A stretch of DNA of 64,000 nt from an uncultured Pseudomonadota bacterium (lineage in GTDB: Bacteria; Pseudomonadota; Gammaproteobacteria; Burkholderiales; SG8-39), in assembly GCA_903921325.1 (NCBI GenBank), contig CAIXPL010000035.1, positions 1-64,000 of the forward strand, given 5' to 3'. The position numbers and the translations under genes were made by a program. The first letter of the stretch is position 1. Each line of letters begins with the position of its first letter. This document shows, in pieces, positions 45,093 through 52,833 of this stretch. The notes under the pieces are model-generated. The model ran no database searches. It had not been told where the DNA came from and saw nothing but the letters and a program-made list of their open reading frames with translations.

Positions 45093-46328
45093 ATGAAGTC
45101 CCCTCATGTGCTGGTCATCGGAGCCGGTCCGGTTGGCGTCGTTGCCGCGCTGCTCGCCTCACAACAGGGCTTTCGCGTGACCCTGCTCGAGGAGGCGGCC
45201 GCTGTCGACACCAACCCGCGAGCGGCCACCACCCACCCATCGACCCTTGAGATGATCGACCGACTGGGAATCCTCGATGAATTCATCGCTGCGGGCCTGG
45301 TCGCGCGCCACTTTGAATTCTGGGACCGGGTCGAGCGGCGACGGATTGCACGACTGGATCACGCGCTGCTTGCCAATGACACCCGGTTTCCGTTTGTCGT
45401 GCAGACCGAACAGCACAAACTCGCACGCATCGGTCTTGCGCATCTGGCCAGACGTCCCGATGTCACCGTGCAATTCAATACCCGGGTTGACACACTGGAA
45501 CAGGACGCCGATTCAGTCAGCGTGCACACCAGTGGCGAGGCCGGTGCACAGCGCTTCAGCGCCGACTACCTGATCGGTGCCGATGGCGGGCGCAGCACGA
45601 TACGCAAGGCACTGGGCATTGAATTCGAAGGCTACACCTGGCCCGAACGATTCATCGTGCTCACCACGACCTTTGATTTTGAGCAGGCCATGGGCTGTGC
45701 CACCCGCACCTACTTCGCCGACCCCGACGAATGGACGAATCTGTTTAAAGTCTCGGGCGATGACGGCCGCGGCCGCTGGCGCGCGGTGTTCCCCACCCGA
45801 GTCAATGAAAGCGACGAAGAAGCCCTTGGCGATGAAGCGGTGCAGGCGCGCCTGGCGCGCGTGTTCCCGACAGCGCTCTCGCCCCTGCTCTCAGGCAACC
45901 CCGCCTACCCGGTCGTTCACCGCAACATCTACAACGTGCATCAACGCGTGGCAGCACAGTTTCGTGGCGGGCGTGCATTCCTGGCCGGTGACAGTGCCCA
46001 CGTGAACAATCCCATTGGTGGCCTCGGCCTCAATTGCGGGATCCATGATGCCGTTGAACTGGTCGACACGCTGCACCAGGTCGGATTGCAAGGTGCCGAC
46101 CCGGCACTGCTCGATCGCTATGAGCGGCGCCGCCGTCCGCAGAACATCGAATACGTTCAGCAGCAGACGATTGCCAACAAGAAGCGCCTGGAAGAACGCG
46201 ACCCCGTCGCCCGCCAAGCCCGCTTTGATGAGTTGCGCGCGATCGAGGCCGACCCGATTCGTCAGCGGCAATTTCTGCTGCGCAGTTCGCTGCTGGAGAG
46301 TGCGCGCAAGGTACATACCATCGCCTGA
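45093..46328 (+). CDS. FAD-dependent aromatic-ring monooxygenase family protein
   Basis: This 411-residue flavoprotein belongs to the PheA/TfdB-type FAD-binding family, with the MhpA- and PobA-like hydroxylases. It shows the Rossmann motif VIGAGPVGVVAALLASQQG, then YLIGADGGRSTIRKALGI (the DG motif for FAD/NADPH) and FLAGDSAHVNNPIGGLGLN (the GD motif that binds the flavin ribityl). It has no C-terminal thioredoxin-like extension. It probably hydroxylates an aromatic or related ring using NAD(P)H and oxygen; the substrate is not deducible. I chose the ATG at 45093 with GGAG 9 bp before it. It is the first accessory gene after the dap-prmB unit and is convergent with the dead HtrA-like gene, 9 bp away. 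Confidence 0.85.
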   Translation: MKSPHVLVIGAGPVGVVAALLASQQGFRVTLLEEAAAVDTNPRAATTHPSTLEMIDRLGILDEFIAAGLVARHFEFWDRVERRRIARLDHALLANDTRFPFVVQTEQHKLARIGLAHLARRPDVTVQFNTRVDTLEQDADSVSVHTSGEAGAQRFSADYLIGADGGRSTIRKALGIEFEGYTWPERFIVLTTTFDFEQAMGCATRTYFADPDEWTNLFKVSGDDGRGRWRAVFPTRVNESDEEALGDEAVQARLARVFPTALSPLLSGNPAYPVVHRNIYNVHQRVAAQFRGGRAFLAGDSAHVNNPIGGLGLNCGIHDAVELVDTLHQVGLQGADPALLDRYERRRRPQNIEYVQQQTIANKKRLEERDPVARQARFDELRAIEADPIRQRQFLLRSSLLESARKVHTIA

Positions 46329-46337
46329 ACCGCCGAC

Positions 46338-47282
46338 TCAATGCATCAGGGGCTTACGTAACAACGCAGCGCGATCGGCACTGCGCAGCCGCATCGTCAT
46401 CAGGTTGCCATCGCGCGCAATCGTACACACCACATCACAGCCCGCCTCGCCGGTCTGCCAAAGTGCCCGGTAGAAATCAGGCAGGCGATTCACCCGCTTG
46501 GCCCCCACGGCGAGGATCATGTCACCGCGCTGCAGGCTCGCCTGTTCGGCAGGACTTTGTGCTGCCACCTGAGCAATCACCAACTGTCCGGTGTCATCAC
46601 TCACGTACACACCAAGCCACGGGCGTACAGGGCCGTGCCGACGGCCGGTGCTCAACAGATCATGCAGAATCGGTTTGAGCAAATCGATGGGTACCACGAC
46701 ATTGCAATCGGTGCTGGCGCCATTGCGCTGTTCTTGCACCAGCAGCGACCCGATGCCGACCAATTGGCCATGGACATCGACCAACGCCGCGCCACCCCAT
46801 TGCGGATGCGCGGGCGCAGTGATGATCGCCTGATCGAGCAAGTACTCCCAATAGCCGGCAAACTCGCGCTTGGCCGACACCATGGTCACCAGCGCATTGG
46901 CCGGACCGCCGTGCCCGATCAATATCACCCGGTCAGATTGGGCCAGTTGATCGGCGCTGCCGAGCGGCAGCAGCGAAACGTCCAGATCGCCCAACGGCAT
47001 CACCAGACCGAATCCGCTTACCGAGTCGTAGGCGAGCGGGTGACCAGGCACGACCTTGCCGCCTCGTGTGGTCAGCCAGATCGACTGCGCCTCGGTGATC
47101 AGATAACCCATGGTCAATACCAGCCCGTCGGCGCGGATCACCACACCGCTGCCGATACGGTCCACACCCAGATTGTCTGCCGTGTAGGCGTCCACCGGAA
47201 CCGCTGAATGCACGCGTACCACCGCGTCGTAGGCGTGCTCGAGATTGAACGACCAGTCCGACGGATTGGGTTGCTTGCTCAT
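46338..47282 (-). CDS. HtrA-like (S1C) protein with all catalytic residues lost, plus PDZ domain
   Basis: This 314-residue protein has the chymotrypsin fold order of DegP/HtrA (about 20-205: GSGVVIRADGLVL, then GGAALVDVHGQLVGIGSLL) followed by one PDZ domain (about 215-305, WLGVYVSDDTGQ, LQRGDMILAVGAKRV). The catalytic triad is gone. The His position reads LTMGYLI (Tyr60), the Asp position DSVSGFGL (Gly90), and the Ser position QWGGAALVD (Gly163 in place of the Ser of GNSGG). No signal peptide is seen, so it is probably cytoplasmic. Its ATG overlaps the stop of the FAD subunit of a molybdenum hydroxylase, suggesting a binding or assembly role for that enzyme rather than proteolysis. The role is inference. 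Confidence 0.85.
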   Translation of the reverse strand: MSKQPNPSDWSFNLEHAYDAVVRVHSAVPVDAYTADNLGVDRIGSGVVIRADGLVLTMGYLITEAQSIWLTTRGGKVVPGHPLAYDSVSGFGLVMPLGDLDVSLLPLGSADQLAQSDRVILIGHGGPANALVTMVSAKREFAGYWEYLLDQAIITAPAHPQWGGAALVDVHGQLVGIGSLLVQEQRNGASTDCNVVVPIDLLKPILHDLLSTGRRHGPVRPWLGVYVSDDTGQLVIAQVAAQSPAEQASLQRGDMILAVGAKRVNRLPDFYRALWQTGEAGCDVVCTIARDGNLMTMRLRSADRAALLRKPLMH

Positions 47283-48130
47283 GCCTGTTGCAACGCCCGC
47301 GAGAGCATGGCGTGGACCAGTGCACGGCGGTAGCGCGCGCTGCCGTGCAGATCAGTGGGCGGATCGACTTCGGCAGAACCGGCCTGAGCGCACGCCTCGA
47401 TCAGCACGTCATCGAGCACCTGGCCGCTGATGGCCTGTTCGGCAGCGCGCAGGCGGTGCGGGCTGTGACAAGCGCCGATCACGCCGATGTGCGGGTCAAG
47501 CACGCGGCCCGCCGCATCGGTGTCATAGTGCAATGCGATACCGGCGAGCGCAAAGTCACCCCGCCGGCGCGAAAATTCCTGAAATCCCCAGCGCCTGCCG
47601 CGCGGCCATGCGGGGAGCGTGATTGACGTGATGATCTCGGCTTCCGCCAAATGGGTGGACAGCGGACCACTGAAGAATGCACCAGCCTCGATCAGACGCG
47701 ATCCTGCCGGACCGATCACTTCGATGATGGCATCGCAGGTCACACACAGGCCCGGCCACTCAGCCGCCGGATCGGCATGGGCCAGGCTGCCACCCACGGT
47801 GCCGCGATTGCGGATTTGATAGTGAGCCACGTGCGCCATCGCAGCCACCAATAAGGGGTGCGCTGTGCGTAGCGGCTCGCTTTGCTCGATGTCTACCCAG
47901 CGCACACGTGCGCCCAGGCGCACGCCTGCGGCAGTGATTTCAATGCGGTCCAGACCAGGAATCGCGGCCAGATCAATCAGTAGCGCGGGCGTTGCCAGTC
48001 GAAAGGCGAGCGTTGGCATCAGGCTCTGGCCGCCCGCCAGCAACTTGGCTTGCCCCTCTGACTCGGATAACAGGGCAATGGCCTCATCAAGGCTTCGTGG
48101 CAAGGCGTAATCGAGAGGGGGCAATTTCAT
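47279..48130 (-). CDS. Molybdenum hydroxylase FAD-binding (medium) subunit, CoxM-like
   Basis: The 283-residue protein is the flavin subunit of a xanthine dehydrogenase/CO dehydrogenase-family enzyme. It passes electrons from the [2Fe-2S] subunit to an acceptor. It has the FAD motifs KLLAGGQSLMPTLAFRL and RNRGTVGGSLAHADPAAEWPG (the TVGG segment) and a C-terminal CO_deh_flav_C domain ending in YRRALVHAMLSRAL. It is the only FAD subunit in the window, whereas there are three large subunits. It is coupled (ATGA) to the dead HtrA-like gene. The gap of 207 bp upstream suggests its own promoter. Confidence 0.92.
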   Translation of the reverse strand: MKLPPLDYALPRSLDEAIALLSESEGQAKLLAGGQSLMPTLAFRLATPALLIDLAAIPGLDRIEITAAGVRLGARVRWVDIEQSEPLRTAHPLLVAAMAHVAHYQIRNRGTVGGSLAHADPAAEWPGLCVTCDAIIEVIGPAGSRLIEAGAFFSGPLSTHLAEAEIITSITLPAWPRGRRWGFQEFSRRRGDFALAGIALHYDTDAAGRVLDPHIGVIGACHSPHRLRAAEQAISGQVLDDVLIEACAQAGSAEVDPPTDLHGSARYRRALVHAMLSRALQQA

Positions 48131-48337
48131 CGACTGATCGTTCTATTTTCTGATCCTGCGGCGTGGACTGTCAGTATGCTCGTGCTGCGCGAGATCGCTT
48201 GCGCGCTGGCAGATTGATGCAACGCATTCAAGTTGTCCACAGATTGTGTGGATAACTCAGTGCCCTGGTGATCCAAGTCCCTGAGCCATGACACAAAACC
48301 TTCATTGGACAGTTTGCATACGTCGCTTGACCCAGAT
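48131..48337. promoter_or_regulatory. Intergenic region with an inverted DnaA-box-like pair
   Basis: This 207-bp gap upstream of the FAD-subunit gene has no gene. It contains TTGTCCACA (48233-48241) facing TGTGGATAA (48247-48255) across 5 bp. TGTGGATAA is the exact complement of the strong DnaA box TTATCCACA. The arrangement could be a DnaA site pair or the operator of an unknown regulator. Confidence 0.5.
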
Positions 48338-49093
48338 CTAGATCGCCAGGAATCGCTCGATGCTGGTAGCGAGCGCGACCGGTGTTTCGTCCATCGGATA
48401 GTGCCCCGCATTACTGAAAATTTCCAGTTCGGCGTTCGGATATTGGGCCAGATAGGTCGCGCGCATCACATCAGCGGTCAGTGATGGATCATGTTCACCC
48501 ACGATCACTTTGATCGGTACCGGATTGCCGCTGATGCTTTCGGCAAAATTGGTCTTGGCCCATGCGTTCAGGTAGGCCGCAAAGGCCTGTTCGGTCGAAT
48601 GTGCGACCGATCGTTCGGTCATTTGCGACAACCAGTAGGCAGACAAGCGGCCACCGGTTGAATAATTCAGAATGCCCTGGCGCACCGGTGGGTTTGCTGC
48701 CGCCGAGCTGAACATGCCCCAGGTCGCTTCATCAAACGGCACGCCAGTTGCCGGTACCGGTGTCACCGCCACCATGCGCTGCACGCGCGCCGGTGCTGCC
48801 AGCAACACCCGCTGAATGGCCATGCCACCCATCGAATGACCAACCAGGTTGAATGCGGCCCAGCCCAGATGGTCGGCCAGGGCCAGGGTGTCGCTGGCAA
48901 TCTCCGACATGCTGTATTCACCGGTCAGGCTCTTCGATTGGCCATAGCCGCGATAGTCCATGAACGCGTAGGTGAACGCATTCACATCCAGGCAATCCAC
49001 CAGCGGACCCCAGCCTGCGGCGCAGCCAAACCAGCCGTGCAGCGCAATAACCTTGCGCGGGCCGTGTCCGATGATGAGATGACTATTGGGCAT
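48338..49093 (-). CDS. Alpha/beta-fold hydrolase
   Basis: The 251-residue protein is a compact alpha/beta hydrolase with a complete catalytic triad: Ser87 in VGHSMGG, Asp202 in GEHDPS and His231 in SNAGHYP. The oxyanion region is HGWFG near residue 19. It resembles small esterases, carbon-carbon hydrolases and N-formylmaleamate deformylase-type enzymes, which cannot be separated by eye. There is no signal peptide, so it acts in the cytoplasm. It lies downstream of soxZ in the leftward catabolic cluster and is probably a pathway hydrolase. Confidence 0.85.
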   Translation of the reverse strand: MPNSHLIIGHGPRKVIALHGWFGCAAGWGPLVDCLDVNAFTYAFMDYRGYGQSKSLTGEYSMSEIASDTLALADHLGWAAFNLVGHSMGGMAIQRVLLAAPARVQRMVAVTPVPATGVPFDEATWGMFSSAAANPPVRQGILNYSTGGRLSAYWLSQMTERSVAHSTEQAFAAYLNAWAKTNFAESISGNPVPIKVIVGEHDPSLTADVMRATYLAQYPNAELEIFSNAGHYPMDETPVALATSIERFLAI

Positions 49094-49176
49094 GGCGATT
49101 TCCTTTCATGTAGGTGATCTCAGGGTGGTGAGGCAGCGTACGCGACTTGCTTGTTCTGACCTCTGGCAGCGATTCT

Positions 49177-49497
49177 TCAGTCGATTACAGTGAGCACCTG
49201 GGTGTGAGTTTCCTGCACTTCGGCATCATCAATCCAGGAGAATTCGAGCACGCCTGACTGCTCGGCGCGCAGCGGGAATTGCAGATACGGGTTGGCCGAA
49301 ATCCCCGAGGACAGATCGGCACGAAACACTTCCCGCCCCGCCAGCAGACAGCGTACCGTGCGAATGGTGTTGCGGGCAATCACATCACCCGTGTCGTCAC
49401 GCCGATAGCCGGTTTCCATGGGATGTTGTATCAATAGACGCACGGTAATCACCTCACCGCGTCGAATGGTCGGCGGGACCTGACTACGTGCAGTCAT
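49177..49497 (-). CDS. soxZ: SoxZ-like sulfur carrier partner protein
   Basis: In thiosulfate oxidation SoxZ forms the SoxYZ complex, with SoxY as the carrier of the sulfur chain. This 106-residue immunoglobulin-fold protein has the typical LIQHPMETGYRRDDTGDVIARN and a C-terminal FSWIDDAEVQETHTQVLTV. The ATG at 49497 is preceded by GGAG at good spacing. No other sox genes (soxA, B, C, D or X) are visible, and the pair sits in a molybdenum-hydroxylase cluster, so a role other than complete thiosulfate oxidation is likely. Confidence 0.85.
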   Translation of the reverse strand: MTARSQVPPTIRRGEVITVRLLIQHPMETGYRRDDTGDVIARNTIRTVRCLLAGREVFRADLSSGISANPYLQFPLRAEQSGVLEFSWIDDAEVQETHTQVLTVID

Positions 49498-49584
49498 GGG
49501 CACACTCCAGATCGACTCTCATCAATACGGTTTATGGCTCGCAGGCTGTCGCTGTGGCCAGAGCCAGCCAGGACAAACACTTGA

Positions 49585-50124
49585 TCAGCTCTCATCGATG
49601 CAGGCCGACAAGGTGACCACCACATCGGCAGAGCCGATCCACAGGGTTTCATCGGACATCTCGGCCAGCGCAAACACCCGCTGCGACCCGGCCAGCCGGA
49701 CCCGCGACACGATTTGCGCCTGGCCAGAATAAGGACCAAGAAAGAAACTGGCCATCAGTCGCACCGGATTACGCTCCGACACCAGATGAATGACGCGAAC
49801 GTAGTCCCGCTCCGTCATCGGGCTGTCAACGCTCACAGTCATTGGAACCGAGTTGCCATTCTCGGCCAACACCGGCAGATCAAGCTTGATACGGCCAACG
49901 CGCACCGGCCGGCCATGGGTGAGAAAGTCGGTTAGACCGGCACCATTAGCCGGGGTTGAGCCGGGTGCGGCACCGGCCGCGAGCTGCGCACCGGCGGGCG
50001 CGGCCACGCTCACCACGCCGGGCGAGGCGGCCAGCGCCAGCATGCGCGGCCCGCCAGTGCGCGCCCACGCTGCGAGCGCCGCGGCGCCAGCGAGCACGCG
50101 CCGGCGAATAGGACTGCCAGGCAT
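49585..50124 (-). CDS. soxY: SoxY-like carrier protein with altered C-terminal arm
   Basis: The 179-residue protein has a twin-arginine signal (SPIRRRVLAGAAALAAWA) and a mature SoxY domain (about 75-179: VRVGRIKLDLPVLAENGNSV, PMTVSVDSPM, VRVIHLVSERNPV). Standard SoxY ends in GGCGG, whose Cys carries the sulfur chain. Here the end is VVVTLSACIDES: a Cys is present, but the flanking glycines are replaced and four residues follow. No GGCGG was found in the other frames. The start at 50124 follows the molybdenum large subunit by 20 bp. Whether it can still carry sulfur is unknown. Confidence 0.82.
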   Translation of the reverse strand: MPGSPIRRRVLAGAAALAAWARTGGPRMLALAASPGVVSVAAPAGAQLAAGAAPGSTPANGAGLTDFLTHGRPVRVGRIKLDLPVLAENGNSVPMTVSVDSPMTERDYVRVIHLVSERNPVRLMASFFLGPYSGQAQIVSRVRLAGSQRVFALAEMSDETLWIGSADVVVTLSACIDES

Positions 50125-50144
50125 TGCAGGGTCTGCCAACGCGC

Positions 50145-52316
50145 TCAGGCCTTGACCAGTTTGATGCCGTGCCGGCTCAAGGGCAAGGAGCGCAGGCGTT
50201 TGCCTGAAGCAGCAAAGATCGCGTTGCACAAGGCGGGCGCCAGCGGTGCCTGTGCCGGTTCACCTACCCCGCCCCAGAAACCACCGGTCGGTGCGATGAC
50301 CACTTCCACCTTGGGCATTTCAGGCATACGCAGCAGCGGATAATCGTGAAAGTTGGACTGCTCGACCCGACCGTCCTTGATGGTGATTTCACCCTGCGTG
50401 ATTGCGGTCAGCGCGAATACCACTGAACCCTGCAATTGCGCGGTGATGTTGTCCGGGTTGACCACATAACCGCAGTCGATGCCTTGCACGACCCGGTGGA
50501 CCTTGAGCTCGCCCTTGTCATTCAGCGAGATCTCGACCACCGCCGCGGTATAGCTGCCATAGGGCTCGGTCACTGCAATGCCGCGAAAGACACCGGCAGG
50601 CAACGGCTTCGTCCAGTCAGCCGCTTTAGCCACCGCATCGAGGATCGCCAACGGGCGCTTTTCACCGGCGAGCAATGAGCGCCGATATTCATACGGGTCG
50701 CGCCCGGCGGCGATCGCCATTTCATCGATGAAGCATTCGCGCGCGAACGGGTTTTGCGACCAACCGACGGTACGCCAGAAACCGACAGGCACATGCGTGT
50801 CGCGCTGTGCCCAGTCGTTATGGACATTGGCAATTTCATACGGAAATTCGTTGAACCCTTCCACGGCGGGGCCGTCGATGCCATCTTTCAGCGGCAACTT
50901 GAGCAGCGTGGTGAGCAGTGAGGGCGAGGTCAGGCGTGCGCGAAACGCGACCGGTTTGCCACTCGCATCCAGGCCCGCCTTCAGTCGATACATTGCCACC
51001 GGACGGTAAAAATCATGCTGAGTGTCTTCTTCGCGCGTCCACACCGTCTTCACCGGTACACCGGGCATCTCTTTTGCCACCAGCACACCGATGCGGGTGA
51101 AATCCTGCGATCCACCGCGACGGCCAAAACCGCCACCGACCTGGCTGCGGTGCACCTGCACCTGTGTGAGCGGGACACCGGCCGCGGCGGCTGCAGTCGC
51201 CAACGTGCCCTCGCCGTTTTGGGTCGAGCACCAGACATCGACCTCTGAGCCATTGATCAATGCCGTGCAATTCATCGGTTCAAGTGCCGCGTGGCTCAGA
51301 TAGGGCGTGTAGTACTCGGCCTCGATCTGCTTGCTTGAGCTGGCCATGGCTTGCTCAAGATCGCCGCGCCGTAGCGCGGTAGGCGCACTCGGCGCATTCA
51401 ACCCGGCGCGCAGGAATGTGGCGATCGATTCGCTCGAGACCGCACCATTGGCCCCGACATCCCATTCAACCGGCACCAGCTTGAGTGCTTCCTTGGCGCG
51501 CCACCAGTTATCGGCCACCACAATCAGGGCCTTGCCTGAATCAATGGTGAACACTCGCTTGATGCCGCGCCGGCCCTGCACCGGCGCGGCGTCAAATGAC
51601 TTCACCGTTCCGCCGAATACCGGACATTGCGCCACTGCGGCATAGAGCATGCCGGGGAGCTGGGTGTCGATGCCATAGCGCTGACGGCCATGCACGGTGT
51701 CTGGAATGTCCACCCGCTTGACCGAGGTGCCCGCCAGAGTCCAGGTCTTGGGATCTTTGAGCGTGACCTCTTTGGGTTGTGGCAACAATGAAGCGGCCAC
51801 GGCAACCTCGCCATAGCTCAGGCTGCGCTTGCTCGCTGCGTGGTGTATCACCCCGGCGCTGGCAGTACATTCCGTCGCACTGACTGACCAGCGCTGCGCC
51901 GCGGCCTGAATCAACATCAGCCGCGCAGTGGCACCGCCCTTGCGCAAATAGTCCTGCGAGAACCGGATGGTCTGGCTACCCACAGCAGCCATCGATCCCC
52001 AGATCCGGTTACGCTTGACGTGCTCATTGACCGAAACGTATTCGACCTTTACCTGCTTCCAGGCACAGTCGAGTTCCTCGGCCACCAGCATTGCCGCAGA
52101 GGTCATGCTGCCCTGCCCCATCTCGGAGCGGGCATAGCGGATGATGATCACATTGTCGGGACGCACCACCACCCAGGCGTTGATTTCGGGGCCGGTCACG
52201 CCGGGCATGCCGGTCTGCGCGCCTGCCTCGGGCAGGCTGAACCCCACCACCAGGCCGGTAGCGGCGGCAGAGCCTTTCAGAAATGTCCTGCGTGCGCGAT
52301 TGACAGTCAGAGTCAT
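50145..52316 (-). CDS. Molybdopterin-binding large subunit, isoquinoline 1-oxidoreductase beta type
   Basis: This 723-residue enzyme subunit has a twin-arginine signal (RARRTFLKGSAAATGLVVG), so it is exported folded to the periplasm. It belongs to the IorB/aldehyde-oxidase branch of the xanthine dehydrogenase family, in which the Mo-pterin segments are duplicated and rearranged: VRPDNVIIIRYARSEMGQGS near the start, VQVHRSQVGGGFGRRGG in the middle and GGFWGGVGEPAQAPLAPAL near the end with the active-site Glu. Such subunits pair with a small [2Fe-2S] subunit and often pass electrons to a cytochrome instead of FAD. The partner gene lies 12 bp upstream. The substrate could be an N-heterocycle or aldehyde. 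Confidence 0.9.
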   Translation of the reverse strand: MTLTVNRARRTFLKGSAAATGLVVGFSLPEAGAQTGMPGVTGPEINAWVVVRPDNVIIIRYARSEMGQGSMTSAAMLVAEELDCAWKQVKVEYVSVNEHVKRNRIWGSMAAVGSQTIRFSQDYLRKGGATARLMLIQAAAQRWSVSATECTASAGVIHHAASKRSLSYGEVAVAASLLPQPKEVTLKDPKTWTLAGTSVKRVDIPDTVHGRQRYGIDTQLPGMLYAAVAQCPVFGGTVKSFDAAPVQGRRGIKRVFTIDSGKALIVVADNWWRAKEALKLVPVEWDVGANGAVSSESIATFLRAGLNAPSAPTALRRGDLEQAMASSSKQIEAEYYTPYLSHAALEPMNCTALINGSEVDVWCSTQNGEGTLATAAAAAGVPLTQVQVHRSQVGGGFGRRGGSQDFTRIGVLVAKEMPGVPVKTVWTREEDTQHDFYRPVAMYRLKAGLDASGKPVAFRARLTSPSLLTTLLKLPLKDGIDGPAVEGFNEFPYEIANVHNDWAQRDTHVPVGFWRTVGWSQNPFARECFIDEMAIAAGRDPYEYRRSLLAGEKRPLAILDAVAKAADWTKPLPAGVFRGIAVTEPYGSYTAAVVEISLNDKGELKVHRVVQGIDCGYVVNPDNITAQLQGSVVFALTAITQGEITIKDGRVEQSNFHDYPLLRMPEMPKVEVVIAPTGGFWGGVGEPAQAPLAPALCNAIFAASGKRLRSLPLSRHGIKLVKA

Positions 52317-52328
52317 GGTCGATTCTCC

Positions 52329-52796
52329 TCAGGCGCGCTTGGATTGGCTGGATGCGGCGGCCGCATGCACTGCAGTACGTATGCGCGCGTAGGTGCCGCA
52401 ACGGCAGATATTGGTCATCGCTGCGTCAATGTCAGCATCGCTGGGCTTGGGGTTATGCCGCAGCAAGGCCACCGCAGTGAGCATTTGGCCACCCTGGCAG
52501 TACCCACACTGCGGTACCTCGTGATCCAGCCACGCTTGCTGTACCGGATGCAGGTGGCCGTTGACCTCCAGGCCCTCGACCGTGGTGACCTTCTTGCCGG
52601 CAATGGCCGCTACCGGAACGGAACAGGAACGCACCGGCGCGCCATCGAGCAGCACCGTGCATGCACCGCATTGCGCGATGCCACAACCAAATTTCGGTCC
52701 CTTGATATCGAGGACGTCGCGCAATACCCACAACAGAGGCATCTCACCTTCAACATCGGCCTCGTGGGCACGTCCGTTCACAGTCAGTTTGATCAT
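52329..52796 (-). CDS. Molybdenum hydroxylase [2Fe-2S] small subunit
   Basis: The 155-residue protein binds two [2Fe-2S] clusters. The plant-ferredoxin-type set is [15 protein letters not shown], with a fourth Cys further on. The helical-domain set is CGYCQGGQM and CRCGTYARI. It has no signal peptide, and would be co-exported with the IorB-type partner encoded next to it. I chose the ATG at 52796, with GGAG 9 bp upstream. It is the only such subunit for three large subunits in the window. Confidence 0.94.
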   Translation of the reverse strand: MIKLTVNGRAHEADVEGEMPLLWVLRDVLDIKGPKFGCGIAQCGACTVLLDGAPVRSCSVPVAAIAGKKVTTVEGLEVNGHLHPVQQAWLDHEVPQCGYCQGGQMLTAVALLRHNPKPSDADIDAAMTNICRCGTYARIRTAVHAAAASSQSKRA

Positions 52797-52833
52797 TGCG
52801 GTCATCTCCAGGGGCCGGTTAGCGGCGCTGAGT

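Noticed and set aside
48233..48255. Replication origin
   Set aside because: Two DnaA-box-like 9-mers are not enough. There is no AT-rich unwinding region, and no dnaA, dnaN, rep or par genes nearby.
49177..50124. Thiosulfate-oxidising Sox system
   Set aside because: Only SoxY- and SoxZ-like genes are present, and the SoxY arm is not the standard GGCGG, so calling a full pathway is not justified.
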